A stretch of 64,000 nucleotides of DNA from Magnetococcus sp. PR-3 (GCF_036689865.1 NZ_JBAHUQ010000005.1:1-64000), one strand, 5' to 3'. Counted from the stretch's first letter, positions 8,566 through 17,428 are shown. The notes: generated from the sequence alone by a model not told the origin. A program made the numbers and translations.

Positions 8566-9252
8566 TTGCCTGCTGAGTATAAGATACCTCTTCTTTTAGG
8601 GGCTGGCGGATTGGGTAGTGCCACGGCACTGGCACTGGGCGTTTTAGGTGTAAAACGCTTTATGGTGGCGGATGATGACCGGGTGGATCTATCCAACCTT
8701 CAACGTCAAGTGATCTATGACATGGCAGATGTCGGTCGTTTGAAGGTTGAGGCTTTAGCCGCGCAAATGGCCAGACGGTTCCCTGGCAGTGAGGTTATCC
8801 CTCTACCACAACGGGTTGAACCGGAACAGATGGGTGAGCTATTCGCCCAGCATACTCTGGTTGTGGATGGCAGTGATAATTTTGAAACCCGCTTTGCGGC
8901 CAATGATGCAGCCCTACAGGCCGGTGTTTCATTAGTACATGGAGCGATTACCGGTTGGCGCGGGCAGGTGATGAGTGTAACGCCGGGGCTCTCCCCCTGT
9001 TTACGCTGTCTGTTTGAAGCGCCCCCTCAAGAAGCGGGCCCAACCTGCCGTAATGCAGGGGTTCTGGGCAGTGGCGTGGGGGAAATTGGGGCGATCATGG
9101 CTGAAGAGGTGTTTAAGTTACAACAGGGTAGCTCAGATCCTCTGCACGGTGCCTTACTGACCGTCGATCTGCGACGTGGGGTACGGCGTTCCGTTTACTT
9201 TAAAACACGACTTGCGTGTCTCTGTCAGCAGGGTCACATTGAAGTGTGTTAA
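8566..9252 (+). CDS. E1-like adenylyltransferase, HesA/MoeB/ThiF family, short N-terminus
   Basis: Member of the family that adenylates the C-terminus of ubiquitin-like sulfur carriers (ThiS, MoaD and similar). It shows the nucleotide-binding loop LLGAGGLGSA, the Arg finger region VDLSNLQRQ, the catalytic Asp in VVDGSDNFETR, a Cys in GPTCRNAGVLG at the ThiF/MoeB cysteine position, and zinc ligands CLRC and CLC near the C-terminus. It lacks the usual leading helix (RYSRHI-type) of about 25 residues. The start TTG 8566 follows the Rrf2 stop by five bases with no ribosome-binding site, and an in-frame stop at 8536 rules out a longer protein, so translation probably depends on coupling. No ThiS/MoaD-like carrier is nearby. 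Confidence 0.8.
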   Translation: MPAEYKIPLLLGAGGLGSATALALGVLGVKRFMVADDDRVDLSNLQRQVIYDMADVGRLKVEALAAQMARRFPGSEVIPLPQRVEPEQMGELFAQHTLVVDGSDNFETRFAANDAALQAGVSLVHGAITGWRGQVMSVTPGLSPCLRCLFEAPPQEAGPTCRNAGVLGSGVGEIGAIMAEEVFKLQQGSSDPLHGALLTVDLRRGVRRSVYFKTRLACLCQQGHIEVC

Positions 9253-9347
9253 GTTTAACAGGTTGGGTTGAAGGTGTGGTCAACCCAGGTATTTACGCGC
9301 GATGGTCGTTTGCATATCTGCCATCGTAACCGTCAATAGGGTCGGAA

Positions 9348-10283
9348 ATGGGTCGAATATATAACGATATCACCGAAACCATTGGCAACACGCCTTTGGT
9401 ACGTTTGAATCGGATCACACAGGGCTTGGATGCAGAAATCCTGGTGAAGCTGGAGTACTTCAACCCCATGGCTTCGCTGAAGGATCGTATTGGCCTGGCC
9501 ATGATTGAAGATGCGGAAGCCAAAGGTCAGATTGATAAAGATACCCTGATTATTGAGCCGACATCAGGCAATACAGGGATCGCGCTGGCCTTTGTGTGTG
9601 CATCGCGGGGCTACCAGTTGGTATTGACCATGCCGGAGTCTATGTCCATCGAACGGCGCAAGCTGTTTGAACTGCTGGGTGCCGAAGTGGTGTTGACCTC
9701 GGCAATGGACGGTATGAAAGGGGCGATTGATAAAGCCCAAGAGATGCTGTCTGAGACGGAAAAGGGCTTTATGCCCAACCAGTTTGATAACGCGGCCAAC
9801 CCCGCAGCCCACGAGAACACAACGGCAGAAGAGATTTGGCAGGATACCGATGGCCAACTGGATATCTTCATGGCGGGTGTGGGTACCGGTGGCTCTTTGA
9901 CGGGTGCCGCACGGAGCTTGAAAAAACGGTTGCCTGACCTGCGTGTGGTGGCAGTTGAGCCAGAATCCTCCCCTGTTCTTTCCGGTGGTATGCCCGGACC
10001 CCATAAAATTCAGGGTATTGGTGCAGGATTTGTCCCCAGGGTGTTAGATACTCAATTGATGGATGAAGTGTTACGCATTGGTGATCAAGAGGCTTTTGAG
10101 ACCGCCCGCCGCATGGCACGAGAAGAGGGTATCGCCTGCGGTATCTCTTCTGGCGCGGTTGTTACGGCTGCCTTAAAGATGGCCAGTGATCCCCGTTTTG
10201 CGGGTAAACGCTTTGTCCTGATCTTAGCCAGCTTTGCCGAGCGCTATCTCTCCACCGAGCTGTTCCCTCATCAAATGCCCTAA
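9348..10283 (+). CDS. cysK: Cysteine synthase A (O-acetylserine sulfhydrylase)
   Basis: PLP enzyme making L-cysteine from O-acetylserine and sulfide. 311 residues, normal for CysK. The PLP lysine is in [12 protein letters not shown], the substrate loop is [12 protein letters not shown], and the phosphate-binding loop is [20 protein letters not shown] near residue 220 is the conserved late motif. ATG 9348 is preceded by AGGG. It sits between two E1-like genes in one plus-strand run headed by an Rrf2 regulator, as in cysteine-responsive clusters, so the flanking proteins may deliver sulfur to, or sense, cysteine metabolism. CysM and cystathionine synthase relatives were considered; motifs and length fit CysK best. 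Confidence 0.93.
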   Translation: MGRIYNDITETIGNTPLVRLNRITQGLDAEILVKLEYFNPMASLKDRIGLAMIEDAEAKGQIDKDTLIIEPTSGNTGIALAFVCASRGYQLVLTMPESMSIERRKLFELLGAEVVLTSAMDGMKGAIDKAQEMLSETEKGFMPNQFDNAANPAAHENTTAEEIWQDTDGQLDIFMAGVGTGGSLTGAARSLKKRLPDLRVVAVEPESSPVLSGGMPGPHKIQGIGAGFVPRVLDTQLMDEVLRIGDQEAFETARRMAREEGIACGISSGAVVTAALKMASDPRFAGKRFVLILASFAERYLSTELFPHQMP

Positions 10284-10297
10284 ACAGCGATCAGCTC

Positions 10298-10876
10298 TTG
10301 GATTTTACAGAGACACAGATCAACCGTTATGCCCGCCACATCATTCTTGATGGGGTGGGCGGCGGTGGCCAACAACGGCTGTTACAGGCACATGTTGTGG
10401 TGATGGGGCGGGGGCCCGCCTGGGCGAATGCGATCCTCTACTTGGTTGCTGCTGGGGTGGGGCGTCTGACGTTGTTGCAGCACCAACCTTTGCACACAAT
10501 CACTTCCGTAGAAGCCGTGACAGGTCTGCCACCTGGTGCTTCAGTGACACAACTGCCTGAGCAGTTGGCACAGCTTAACCCAGATTGTACGGTATGTTTG
10601 CACGATCACGTACCCGATGATTGTGATGGTGTGTTGGGGTTTGATGGCGCACAGTGCACCCTTGGGCGCGTACCTTGGCAGCTGTGGGTTCAGCAAAAAG
10701 GGGCACAGGTTCTGTTATCCCCATCTCCGATAGAGGCGATCTGTTCAGACCCCTCCCCCTCAACATCTCCTTTGGTTGCACTGCATGGGCACCGTTTAGG
10801 AAGTGTGGCAGCCAGTGAAGCCATCAAGGCGTTGCTTATGGATCAACCACCTGGTGCTATCGAGCTGGCCCTATAA
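10298..10876 (+). CDS. Degenerate E1-like (ThiF/MoeB-type) protein
   Basis: 192 residues. It opens with the leading helix typical of MoeB/ThiF proteins (INRYARHIILDG) that the intact E1-like protein upstream of cysK lacks. The nucleotide loop has become VVMGRGPAWAN, so the GxGGxG loop is lost; no catalytic Cys region, zinc cysteine pairs or Arg finger are visible. The end (GSVAASEAIKALL) still matches the family's last helix. It is probably not an adenylating enzyme; a partner subunit completing the short E1-like protein is an attractive idea but only inference. TTG 10298 follows the cysK stop by 14 bases, in the same operon. Confidence 0.6.
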   Translation: MDFTETQINRYARHIILDGVGGGGQQRLLQAHVVVMGRGPAWANAILYLVAAGVGRLTLLQHQPLHTITSVEAVTGLPPGASVTQLPEQLAQLNPDCTVCLHDHVPDDCDGVLGFDGAQCTLGRVPWQLWVQQKGAQVLLSPSPIEAICSDPSPSTSPLVALHGHRLGSVAASEAIKALLMDQPPGAIELAL

Positions 10877-10906
10877 CCCTGCGCGAACACGGGTGAGAGG
10901 TGGAGC

Positions 10907-12595
10907 TTAAGGGGTTTGAGCCTCTTCATCATCTCCAATGGACTCCCCGTTCTCTTCTTGTTCATCCTCATCATCCCACAGTAACTCCTCCTCATCTTCT
11001 TCCTGGTTTTTCTGCGCATGTTCAATGAGTAGAGTGTCTACCCAGTTGCCCAGCTGTTTGCTCTCCTGGCCAATCTCCTGCAATTTAGCTTGAATGGTCG
11101 GTTCCAGGTTGGGCTGTTTAAAGCGGATCATCTCTACCGCACGAAAAATACCACTGAGTGGCTGACGAAATTCATGGGAGAGTAGGGATAAGAAGGTGCG
11201 TTGACGGCGCCGAATACGCCGTTCCATCTGAAAGGCAGCAACAGCTTGTTGGTGGGTGCTTTCCAGTGAAATTCGAGCGGCGTCCAGTTCCAAGGAGCGC
11301 TGTTTAACATTGGCCTCCAACTCGGCTTCTGCCCGTTGGGTGGCTGTCAGGGCCTCCTGCTGTGCGTGTTTACGATCCTGTTGGATGGCGCGTAACCGAT
11401 AGGCTAAGACCAGGGTAAAAAGTATGGTGTGGCTAAGGCTGCCAAATTGAAAGGCGTGTTGGGTCCAAAAATTGTGGGAAATTGAGCCTTCCAACATCAT
11501 GCGATAGATGACCGCACCAATGGTTGTGGGCATAAATGCTAAAAAATAGAAAAGATAGATGCCATAGGTGCGGCGCCGCCAAGCAATGTAGAGTGCCAAG
11601 AGCATGGAGAGAAAAAAGGAAGCAAACGCCAAATTGATGATCTGTGGATTAATAATTTGAAACCAAGGGGTCAGAGAGAGGGGCATGCATAGCGCAACAA
11701 ACAGAACAATATATTGATAAAATTTATAAAAAAAGGTGGTGTATTTTTTGAGCTCCAGCAGTTCGGACCAAAGTAAGTTAATGGATATTACAATGGCATA
11801 GAGGGCAAATGTGAGTACCCAATCATTAAACCATGGCCAAGCATTGGGGATAAGCATGACCAATAGGTTGGCTGTTGTTGCCTGAATAAGGGCCAAACTA
11901 AGCAGATAGAGGGCGTAGATACGCAAGGCACGATCGTGTGTCCAGTAGCCAAACAGGGTGTTGACCACAATGAGCAGGGTAAAAATGCCCAGATAGACCC
12001 CATAGATCAAATTATCCCGACGTTCATTTTCAATAAAGGCCTGTTCTTGCCAGAGTGTCCCAAAAAAAGTCATCAACTGCTTGGTCTGTAGTTTGAGATA
12101 GACCGTCATACGCTGCTTTTGCCCCATATCCACCACAGCAGCGTGTAAGCGACTCCCCAGTTCCCGTTGAGCGTAGGGATAGTGATCCCCTAGACTTTTT
12201 TTAAGATAAAGCCCGGTTTTTGGATCGGGATAATAGAGCTCTATGTCATCCAGAACCGCGGCACCGACCTCCAAGATCCACAGTTTAGAGCTGCCGGCAT
12301 CGCGTTCAATATGAAACCGTAACCACCGTTCCTGTTTTTGATAACCGCCCGCGAGCTCCCAAGGTATGGGTTTAAACTGTTGTACCCAAGCGTGTTGCGT
12401 AACCTGATCAATGGTTAGTGGATGAGGCTGGGCGGGGAGCAGTTGCATATGTCCTTGAAGCCGGTGGTGGGGTGTGTCCGGCTGTAGAACGATCGGGGCA
12501 TGGCGTAATTTGGTATCAGGCCCATTATGGGCAAGCAGTGGACCACTGATCAGACCAAACAGTATCAGCAAGCCAAGGTAACGTAGGGTTGCCAT
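10907..12595 (-). CDS. 7TM receptor (7TMR-DISM type) with phosphoacceptor domain but no ATPase domain
   Basis: Signal peptide (1-22), then an extracellular beta-rich domain (about 45-180, 7TMR-DISMED2 type), about seven membrane helices (195-395), a coiled coil, and a HisKA-like helix pair with His474 in FLSLLSHEFRQPLSG. The chain then ends in a strongly acidic tail (528-562, mostly Glu and Asp) where the ATPase domain should be. No further kinase sequence lies downstream: the stop is 30 bases from the convergent E1-like gene. It therefore cannot phosphorylate itself in cis; it could accept phosphate from another kinase or act without phosphorylation. It starts two bases after the TusA-like stop, in an operon with that gene and a SPOR lipoprotein. 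Confidence 0.8.
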   Translation of the reverse strand: MATLRYLGLLILFGLISGPLLAHNGPDTKLRHAPIVLQPDTPHHRLQGHMQLLPAQPHPLTIDQVTQHAWVQQFKPIPWELAGGYQKQERWLRFHIERDAGSSKLWILEVGAAVLDDIELYYPDPKTGLYLKKSLGDHYPYAQRELGSRLHAAVVDMGQKQRMTVYLKLQTKQLMTFFGTLWQEQAFIENERRDNLIYGVYLGIFTLLIVVNTLFGYWTHDRALRIYALYLLSLALIQATTANLLVMLIPNAWPWFNDWVLTFALYAIVISINLLWSELLELKKYTTFFYKFYQYIVLFVALCMPLSLTPWFQIINPQIINLAFASFFLSMLLALYIAWRRRTYGIYLFYFLAFMPTTIGAVIYRMMLEGSISHNFWTQHAFQFGSLSHTILFTLVLAYRLRAIQQDRKHAQQEALTATQRAEAELEANVKQRSLELDAARISLESTHQQAVAAFQMERRIRRRQRTFLSLLSHEFRQPLSGIFRAVEMIRFKQPNLEPTIQAKLQEIGQESKQLGNWVDTLLIEHAQKNQEEDEEELLWDDEDEQEENGESIGDDEEAQTP

Positions 12596-12597
12596 AC

Positions 12598-12837
12598 CTA
12601 GCTTAAGCGGGGTTTTATGGTTGTAATTTGGAACAGTTCTGGCTGGTCTGTCGGTTGGGGGTCAGAGACAGGGTAGCCATCTTCCTTCAGGGATTGAGGG
12701 ACGTTATCCAACGGTTCACCCTGGCGAAGTAAAATGGTGAGCTGCTGACCAGGCTGCATGGTTTCCAGGCGCAGTTTAACCTTTACATAGGTGATGGGGC
12801 ATTGATCCTGGCTGATATCGATAAACAGTTCATTCAT
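12598..12837 (-). CDS. TusA-family (SirA-like) sulfur-carrier protein
   Basis: Small cytoplasmic protein of 79 residues with the TusA fold pattern: a first strand (LFIDISQDQCPITYVKVKL) carrying the invariant Cys-Pro pair (Cys13), then a helix and the central strand LTILLRQGEPLDNVPQSL followed by EDGY. TusA proteins pass persulfide sulfur between enzymes through that cysteine; several relatives in operons with membrane or signalling genes have unknown jobs. ATG 12837 overlaps the SPOR gene's stop by four bases and the receptor gene follows its stop by two bases, so all three are tightly coupled. Role in this operon unknown. Confidence 0.8.
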   Translation of the reverse strand: MNELFIDISQDQCPITYVKVKLRLETMQPGQQLTILLRQGEPLDNVPQSLKEDGYPVSDPQPTDQPELFQITTIKPRLS

Positions 12838-13886
12838 GGCTTGGTGATGTTATGTAGGGCGTGGATACGGGTGATAAAGGGGCGCTCGCCCATGGCCTTG
12901 GTAAAGGCTTCTCCCGCCTTTATGGCTTGTTGACGGGTTGCATATTTACCCATCCAGACAAAATACCAAGTTTCTTGATTGCTGTTTAGGTAGTGATTAA
13001 GCATGGTGTTATACCCCAGGGATTGTAAGCGATGCACCAGCTTGGTCGCCCGCCCCCTGTCTTGAAAAGCACCGACCTGAACGGTGTAAGCCTGAACGTT
13101 GGATTTTTTTTCAGGTGGGGTGGGGGGGGGTTGGGTTTGCTCTTGTGGTGGCGTTTGCACCTCTTCCTGGGGTTCTTCTCCAGGTGTGTGTAAAAAAGCA
13201 GGCAGCTCAAGATCTGATGAAAGGGGTATGTTATCGGCCCCATACATGGGGGTAGGGATCTGATCTTTAGGAGGAGATGCCAGCAGCAAAGGATTTTCCG
13301 GTGCGTCAGGAAAGGTCAAAAATGCGGTAGGTTGGGGTTCGAGAATAATCCATACCGCATCCCCCAAGAAGCGGTGTAAGCGGCGTTTCATCAGGCGCAG
13401 GGCCAAGACCAGATCCTGACTGTTAATATAACTGATTCTCTCTTGCCATAACGGCTTAGCCTGTTCACTGCTCCATATGGACAGTGCCACTTGACGGTAG
13501 GGGTTTTTAACCGTCTTCAGTAGCATGACATGATCAGCCTGTAGCCAAGCAATTTTCTCCCGCCCTTGCTCGGTCTTTGGGTTCAGTTGAGTCCAGTTTT
13601 CAGGTGCTGGAAGAGGTTGATACTCCAAAGAGCGTAAGGAACGTAGTTTTTTTACCCAGCGGCGCAGGGCATTACGTTCCGTAATATTATCTGCCTCAAT
13701 AGGCATGGTCAGCAGACGGTAGGTCCGTGCTGGCGGTGGCATTTTTATAGAGGTTGGATCGGGGCTGGGTACACTCTTAACGGGTTGTGTACACCCACCG
13801 AGCACAGAGATAAGCACCAAGGCTACAATACCCATCCGTATAAGGTTGGGGTATGGCCTGGGGTGTCGGGTAAGTTGGTGGCCCAT
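12834..13886 (-). CDS. SPOR-domain lipoprotein
   Basis: Envelope protein with a lipobox (LISVLGGC) near its start, a middle region of unknown function (roughly 40-200), a proline/glutamine-rich linker, and a C-terminal SPOR domain (YTVQVGAFQDRGRATKLVHRLQ to the end). SPOR domains bind denuded septal peptidoglycan, so it likely sits at division sites. The start is uncertain: the frame is open to 13979, and ATGs at 13904, 13886 and 13835 are all possible, none with a good ribosome-binding site. 13886 is used because it puts a basic stretch before the hydrophobic lipoprotein signal. Its coupling to TusA-like and 7TM-receptor genes is unusual. Confidence 0.75.
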   Translation of the reverse strand: MGHQLTRHPRPYPNLIRMGIVALVLISVLGGCTQPVKSVPSPDPTSIKMPPPARTYRLLTMPIEADNITERNALRRWVKKLRSLRSLEYQPLPAPENWTQLNPKTEQGREKIAWLQADHVMLLKTVKNPYRQVALSIWSSEQAKPLWQERISYINSQDLVLALRLMKRRLHRFLGDAVWIILEPQPTAFLTFPDAPENPLLLASPPKDQIPTPMYGADNIPLSSDLELPAFLHTPGEEPQEEVQTPPQEQTQPPPTPPEKKSNVQAYTVQVGAFQDRGRATKLVHRLQSLGYNTMLNHYLNSNQETWYFVWMGKYATRQQAIKAGEAFTKAMGERPFITRIHALHNITKP

Positions 13887-13983
13887 GGTGGCGACAGAGA
13901 TCATATTGGTGGTCAGTAAGTTGAATTGAAATAAAGTGAATGACAGGCAGAATAGGCTGTTTAGGCAAAGAAGTACCATAGAA

Positions 13984-14020
13984 AAAATGATTCACCCCAC
14001 TTATCGGGCAGGGTGAGTTG
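13984..14020 (-). terminator. Terminator after the PP2C response regulator
   Basis: Read on the minus strand, TCACCC and GGGGTGA pair around an 11-base loop and are followed by ATCATTTTTTC. It lies 45 bases beyond the regulator's stop at 14065. Confidence 0.55.
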
Positions 14021-14064
14021 CAAGCTGGCTATGGTGAGGTTTTATATGGCAGGGGTTGGATCCC

Positions 14065-15189
14065 CTAAAAAAGCAGTTCCATTAGGGTGATATCATCCCA
14101 ATGCATGGGCTGATGGGTGACCTTCTCCAAGGTATCTTTAAGAACCAGGAGGGATTGATCCTGCTGGCGTAGCTGCAGCAGTTGTTGCTCTAACCAGCGG
14201 TTGCGTTGGATCTCTCCCGCAATATCTAACCGATCGAACAGACCGTTGGAGTGGGCAAATAGACGGTCGCCCTGCGCCGTTGGTAGAACAACACCGCCCA
14301 GTGCTTGGGGTGGCGTGGTGGTATTCTCTTCTCCCAAAATGGGGCAGTTGCTGGGAATGGTTTGGATGATCTCTCCGTCACGAATCATAAACAGTGGTGG
14401 CATACCACAGTTCCAGAGTGTGATCTGCTGTCGCAGGGGGTCTTCCTCCATAAAACAGGCATGCAGCGGCATATGTTGTGGCAGGCGGTGTGCCAGTTTA
14501 CGACGCATTTCCATAAGGATAATGGAGGCGGCAAAGCCTTTTTCTGTCATCTCATGAAAAATATCGGCAATCAATGGCGTACCCACAGCCACAGATAGAC
14601 CCTGACCGGCGATATCCCCCAATAAAATATGGCGTACACCGTCAGCTCGGCGGGCAGAGAAAAGTAGATCTGTGGTGTGATTCTCCTCGGCATTGCTGTA
14701 GTAGCGCAGATTGGTCAGATCTTGCTCCATACGGCCATGCAGGTGAGATAAAGTCTGTGACAGCAGCGCCTGCTCATTCATCAATTGATTACGCTGTTTA
14801 AGAAGACGATGATTCAAGCGGTGCACACGATCCCAAGCCTGTAACCGAACCCGTAGGGCTGTTCGGGTAAAGGGCTTGTTTAAAAAATCATCCCCTCCTG
14901 CTTCCAGACACTGGATCGATACCTGTTCATCATCATCGCTGGCCGTAATAAACAAAATAGGGACAAACTGCTCTTGGGTGATCTCTTTAATTTCACGTGC
15001 CGCTTGTAAGCCGTCCATAAGCGGCATTTTAAGATCCATGAGCACCAAATCTGGCCGGTGTTGTTTAAAGGCGGCGATACCTTCATGACCATTCGTTGCC
15101 TCAATGGCTTGGTAGCCTTCCCAGGTGAGATAACGGTTGAGTAACTGCCGATTGTCCAGGTCATCTTCAACGATCAGAATTTTTTTCAT
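14065..15189 (-). CDS. Response regulator with PP2C (SpoIIE/RsbU-type) phosphatase output
   Basis: Receiver domain (1-120) with phospho-Asp52 in LVLMDLKMP, acidic pocket VEDD and KPF lysine, joined by a coiled-coil linker (125-165) to a SpoIIE-family serine phosphatase. Metal-binding motifs are present as GDIAGQGLSVAV, SNGLFDR and the late DDITLMEL. Such proteins dephosphorylate anti-anti-sigma factors in partner-switching stress pathways; no STAS or anti-sigma gene is visible in the window, so the partner is elsewhere. Its ATG overlaps nothing and it reads as a single gene with a terminator at 13984-14020. Its cognate kinase is not obvious; both hybrid kinases in the window have their own receivers. 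Confidence 0.88.
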   Translation of the reverse strand: MKKILIVEDDLDNRQLLNRYLTWEGYQAIEATNGHEGIAAFKQHRPDLVLMDLKMPLMDGLQAAREIKEITQEQFVPILFITASDDDEQVSIQCLEAGGDDFLNKPFTRTALRVRLQAWDRVHRLNHRLLKQRNQLMNEQALLSQTLSHLHGRMEQDLTNLRYYSNAEENHTTDLLFSARRADGVRHILLGDIAGQGLSVAVGTPLIADIFHEMTEKGFAASIILMEMRRKLAHRLPQHMPLHACFMEEDPLRQQITLWNCGMPPLFMIRDGEIIQTIPSNCPILGEENTTTPPQALGGVVLPTAQGDRLFAHSNGLFDRLDIAGEIQRNRWLEQQLLQLRQQDQSLLVLKDTLEKVTHQPMHWDDITLMELLF

Positions 15190-15534
15190 GCCCGGGCTCC
15201 TGTCGAAGGGGTCTTTCTACCATGACTTATCTATAACCATAGCAATGAACAGGATTTGCAGGGTGTGTAAAATGATTATTCCGTTGGTTATTGATAGAAA
15301 TGGATGTCGATTTTTTAAGGATAAAGATTGGAAAAATCGTGGCAATAGCGTGTTTTTTTCAGGATAGGGCTGTTGGGAGGAATGTTTCGTTATAAAGCAG
15401 GGCTATTGCTATCAACAAGGCCCAGGTTGTGTGTTACACTAGCGGCGTTTTTGACACGCAACGGTCAGAGCCCTGCAAGCAGGTCGGTGTTGGGCGCGTT
15501 ACATCATTCTATTGATATCTGTGGGAGAGAGTGT
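15190..15534. other. Intergenic, possible shared promoter region
   Basis: Divergent region between the PP2C regulator and the DUF2062 gene. The DUF2062 frame stays open back to 15373, with a GGGAGG at about 15375, but the added residues do not resemble the family and were left out. Nothing else recognised. Confidence 0.4.
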
Positions 15535-16164
15535 ATGCCCGGCAGGGGTTGGCGTTATCCATTGGATTGGATGCGCACGATGATACGTTTTCGACTGATC
15601 CGCCCCATGTTGCATGGGAGCCATCCGCCAGAATATGCCGCACGTGGAACCGCGATTGGGTTAGCCATTGCCATGACCCCAACCGTTGGGGTCCAAATTG
15701 CCTGGGTGATGGCATTATGGGCATGGGTGAAGGCACGTAAACCTGAATGGGATTTCAACCCGGTTGTCGCCATCGCTTGGACCATGATCACCAATGTGGT
15801 CACAGTTCCCCCCATCTATTTTACCTTTGTGGTTACCGGCCGCCTGATGACAGGTCATTGGGAGGGGCTGTCAGGGTATGATGAGTATACAGCCCGTATT
15901 GCCCAGGTGTTGTCGCCAGATGCTGGGTGGTTGGAAGCGATATGGATTCAACTGTACGAGCTCTTTTCCACCTTTGGTCTGCCGCTTATTCTCGGCTGCT
16001 TGCCCTGGGCCATTGTCTTTGGGTGGGGTGGGTATTTCTTTACCCTTCGGTTGGTGAAAAAAACCCGCGCAATGCGTGAAAATCGACGCATCAACAACTA
16101 TGTTGGGCTCTATGAAAAGAGCCACCCTTATGCCCACGATGATAAGGATGACAGCAGCTCTTAG
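15535..16164 (+). CDS. DUF2062 membrane protein
   Basis: About 209 residues. The DUF2062 core is clear: SHPPEYAARGTAIGLAIAMTPTVG, followed by hydrophobic segments and FGLPLILGCLPWAIVFGWGGYF as the last membrane helices. These short membrane proteins occur in many proteobacteria, sometimes fused to or near glycosyltransferases; the function is not known. ATG 15535 is chosen because GGGAGAGAG precedes it closely. The basic C-terminal tail ends in an acidic cluster. No operon partner: the PP2C gene diverges and the XRE gene follows after about 320 bases. Confidence 0.75.
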   Translation: MPGRGWRYPLDWMRTMIRFRLIRPMLHGSHPPEYAARGTAIGLAIAMTPTVGVQIAWVMALWAWVKARKPEWDFNPVVAIAWTMITNVVTVPPIYFTFVVTGRLMTGHWEGLSGYDEYTARIAQVLSPDAGWLEAIWIQLYELFSTFGLPLILGCLPWAIVFGWGGYFFTLRLVKKTRAMRENRRINNYVGLYEKSHPYAHDDKDDSSS

Positions 16165-16487
16165 GGGTAACGCTTCATCGGCTGCCTGAGTTCGAAACGG
16201 TACAACACCTTGGGTAAGCGCCCCCCCAGCCATGTTTAGGTGCCATGGTTATCAATCTCCCTTTATGGTTTTTGTGCGTGTGATAAAAGGAGATTCTGAT
16301 AAAAAGTTTCAGTTCCCCCCAGCCGATCATGGTAAACTAATTCCGAATGGTCCTGAATATGGTCATAACCTGCCGTTTTCACCTGGTTTATTCGGCTTAT
16401 TGTCGATATTGGATGAAACCAAAGGTGGGCGGTAGAAATTTACCTTATAACGTGATGTTTTAAGCAATTTATTGTTGTGAGGCGAAA
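16165..16487. other. Intergenic, no gene seen
   Basis: A 67-codon frame at 16232-16435 has no family resemblance or ribosome-binding site and is not called. A short inverted repeat (GGTA and TACC six bases apart near 16424-16437) precedes the XRE regulator and could be an autoregulatory site, but it is too short to trust. Confidence 0.35.
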
Positions 16488-16970
16488 ATGGGTGGTCAAA
16501 AGGAGAAACGGCAGCCAGATCAAGGGTTGATTGATCGGCTGAGAAAAGCGGCAGACCGTACCGGTGGGCCGGATGCGATTGCCCGTAAGGTAGATGTCTC
16601 CCGACGCACTTGGGGAAACTATCTACAGGGTGCGACGGAGCCAACCTCATCCACCATAAAAGAGGTCGCTAAGGCCGCTGGTTTGGATCCTTCGTGGATA
16701 CTGACGGGTTTGGGGCCTATGGAGCCGCAACAAGGTGGACGCCCGAGTGCAGTGATGGATGATGTACTGCTCTTTTCTGTAATCTATGAGGTTGAGCACT
16801 TTCTACTGGGTGAAAACATCACCATTGCCTCCGCCAAAGATAAGGTGCAATTGATGAGGGCGGTGTATGAGTTGGTGCAGCGAGAGCAAGCCCACCAACC
16901 GGAAACATCCAGTGCAGCTTCAATTATTCAACTACCCCATGTGCAGGCTTTAATGCGACTGGCCGGTTAG
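16488..16970 (+). CDS. XRE-type helix-turn-helix regulator
   Basis: 160 residues. The N-terminal part (15-75) is a Cro/CI-like helix-turn-helix: the stretch DAIARKVDVSRRTWGNYLQG holds the two helices, and SSTIKEVAKAAGLDPSWILTG the following ones. This arrangement (DPSWLLTG-like ending) is common in phage-derived repressors. The C-terminal half has no LexA/CI peptidase motif and no recognised domain. ATG 16488 has GAGG five bases upstream. There are no phage genes around it, so it is probably a domesticated single regulator. Target unknown. Confidence 0.75.
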   Translation: MGGQKEKRQPDQGLIDRLRKAADRTGGPDAIARKVDVSRRTWGNYLQGATEPTSSTIKEVAKAAGLDPSWILTGLGPMEPQQGGRPSAVMDDVLLFSVIYEVEHFLLGENITIASAKDKVQLMRAVYELVQREQAHQPETSSAASIIQLPHVQALMRLAG

Positions 16971-17392
16971 TCTCCTAAACCGATCTTCAGCATTTTACCG
17001 TTAAAAGCGTCCTACGGTGTGCCATTGGTACAGAGGGCGCTTTTTTTGTGTCGGTAGCACCGGTAACCACCAAGCCACAACAGCTTACTCTCTGATCAGA
17101 ACCCACAGGGGTAATGGCCGTGTGGTATCCATGGTTGAATGGGGATTAAAAAAGCTTTTTGGTGGGATGTCGTGACCTAAAGGCCCCTGTGCCCAGTTGC
17201 GCAATGGCCAGGGCTGTGTGGCGTGCCTAGTCATACCTCTGGAACCAAGTAGATGTGGGGTCAAAAAGGCGTAGCTTCACCGGTTGGTTCAGTTCTATCT
17301 CTTTTTATTCTTTTTGTTGGGGGGGGGGAGCCGCCAAGCTTTTTGAGTCAACATAGCAGGCCGCATACGAGGTGGGGGGCGGGGGCAAATAA
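16971..17392. other. Convergent intergenic region
   Basis: Between the ends of the XRE gene (+) and trpB2 (-). It contains two terminators, at 17002-17047 and 17393-17422, described separately. G runs occur at 17319-17328 and 17371-17385. No coding frame of interest. Confidence 0.5.
17002..17047 (+). terminator. Terminator after the XRE regulator
   Basis: AAAAGCG at the 5' side and GGGCGCTTTTTTT at the 3' side form an imperfect stem ending in a seven-base T run, 30 bases after the regulator's stop. Confidence 0.55.
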
Positions 17393-17422
17393 AACGGGGT
17401 CTACCAGCTGGTAGACCCCGTT
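17393..17422 (-). terminator. Perfect 30-base palindrome, trpB2 terminator
   Basis: AACGGGGTCTACCAG is followed directly by its exact complement, ending seven bases before the trpB2 stop on the minus strand. Read on that strand it continues into TTTTATTT. A true palindrome with no loop can also form a cruciform or bind a dimeric protein, but position and T run favour termination. Confidence 0.75.
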
Positions 17423-17428
17423 GTTGAC

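Noticed and set aside
15373-15534. N-terminal extension of the DUF2062 gene
   Set aside because: The extra 54 residues do not resemble the family, whereas ATG 15535 has a good ribosome-binding site.
16232-16435. 67-codon plus-strand frame before the XRE regulator
   Set aside because: No ribosome-binding site, no family resemblance and composition like neighbouring non-coding DNA.
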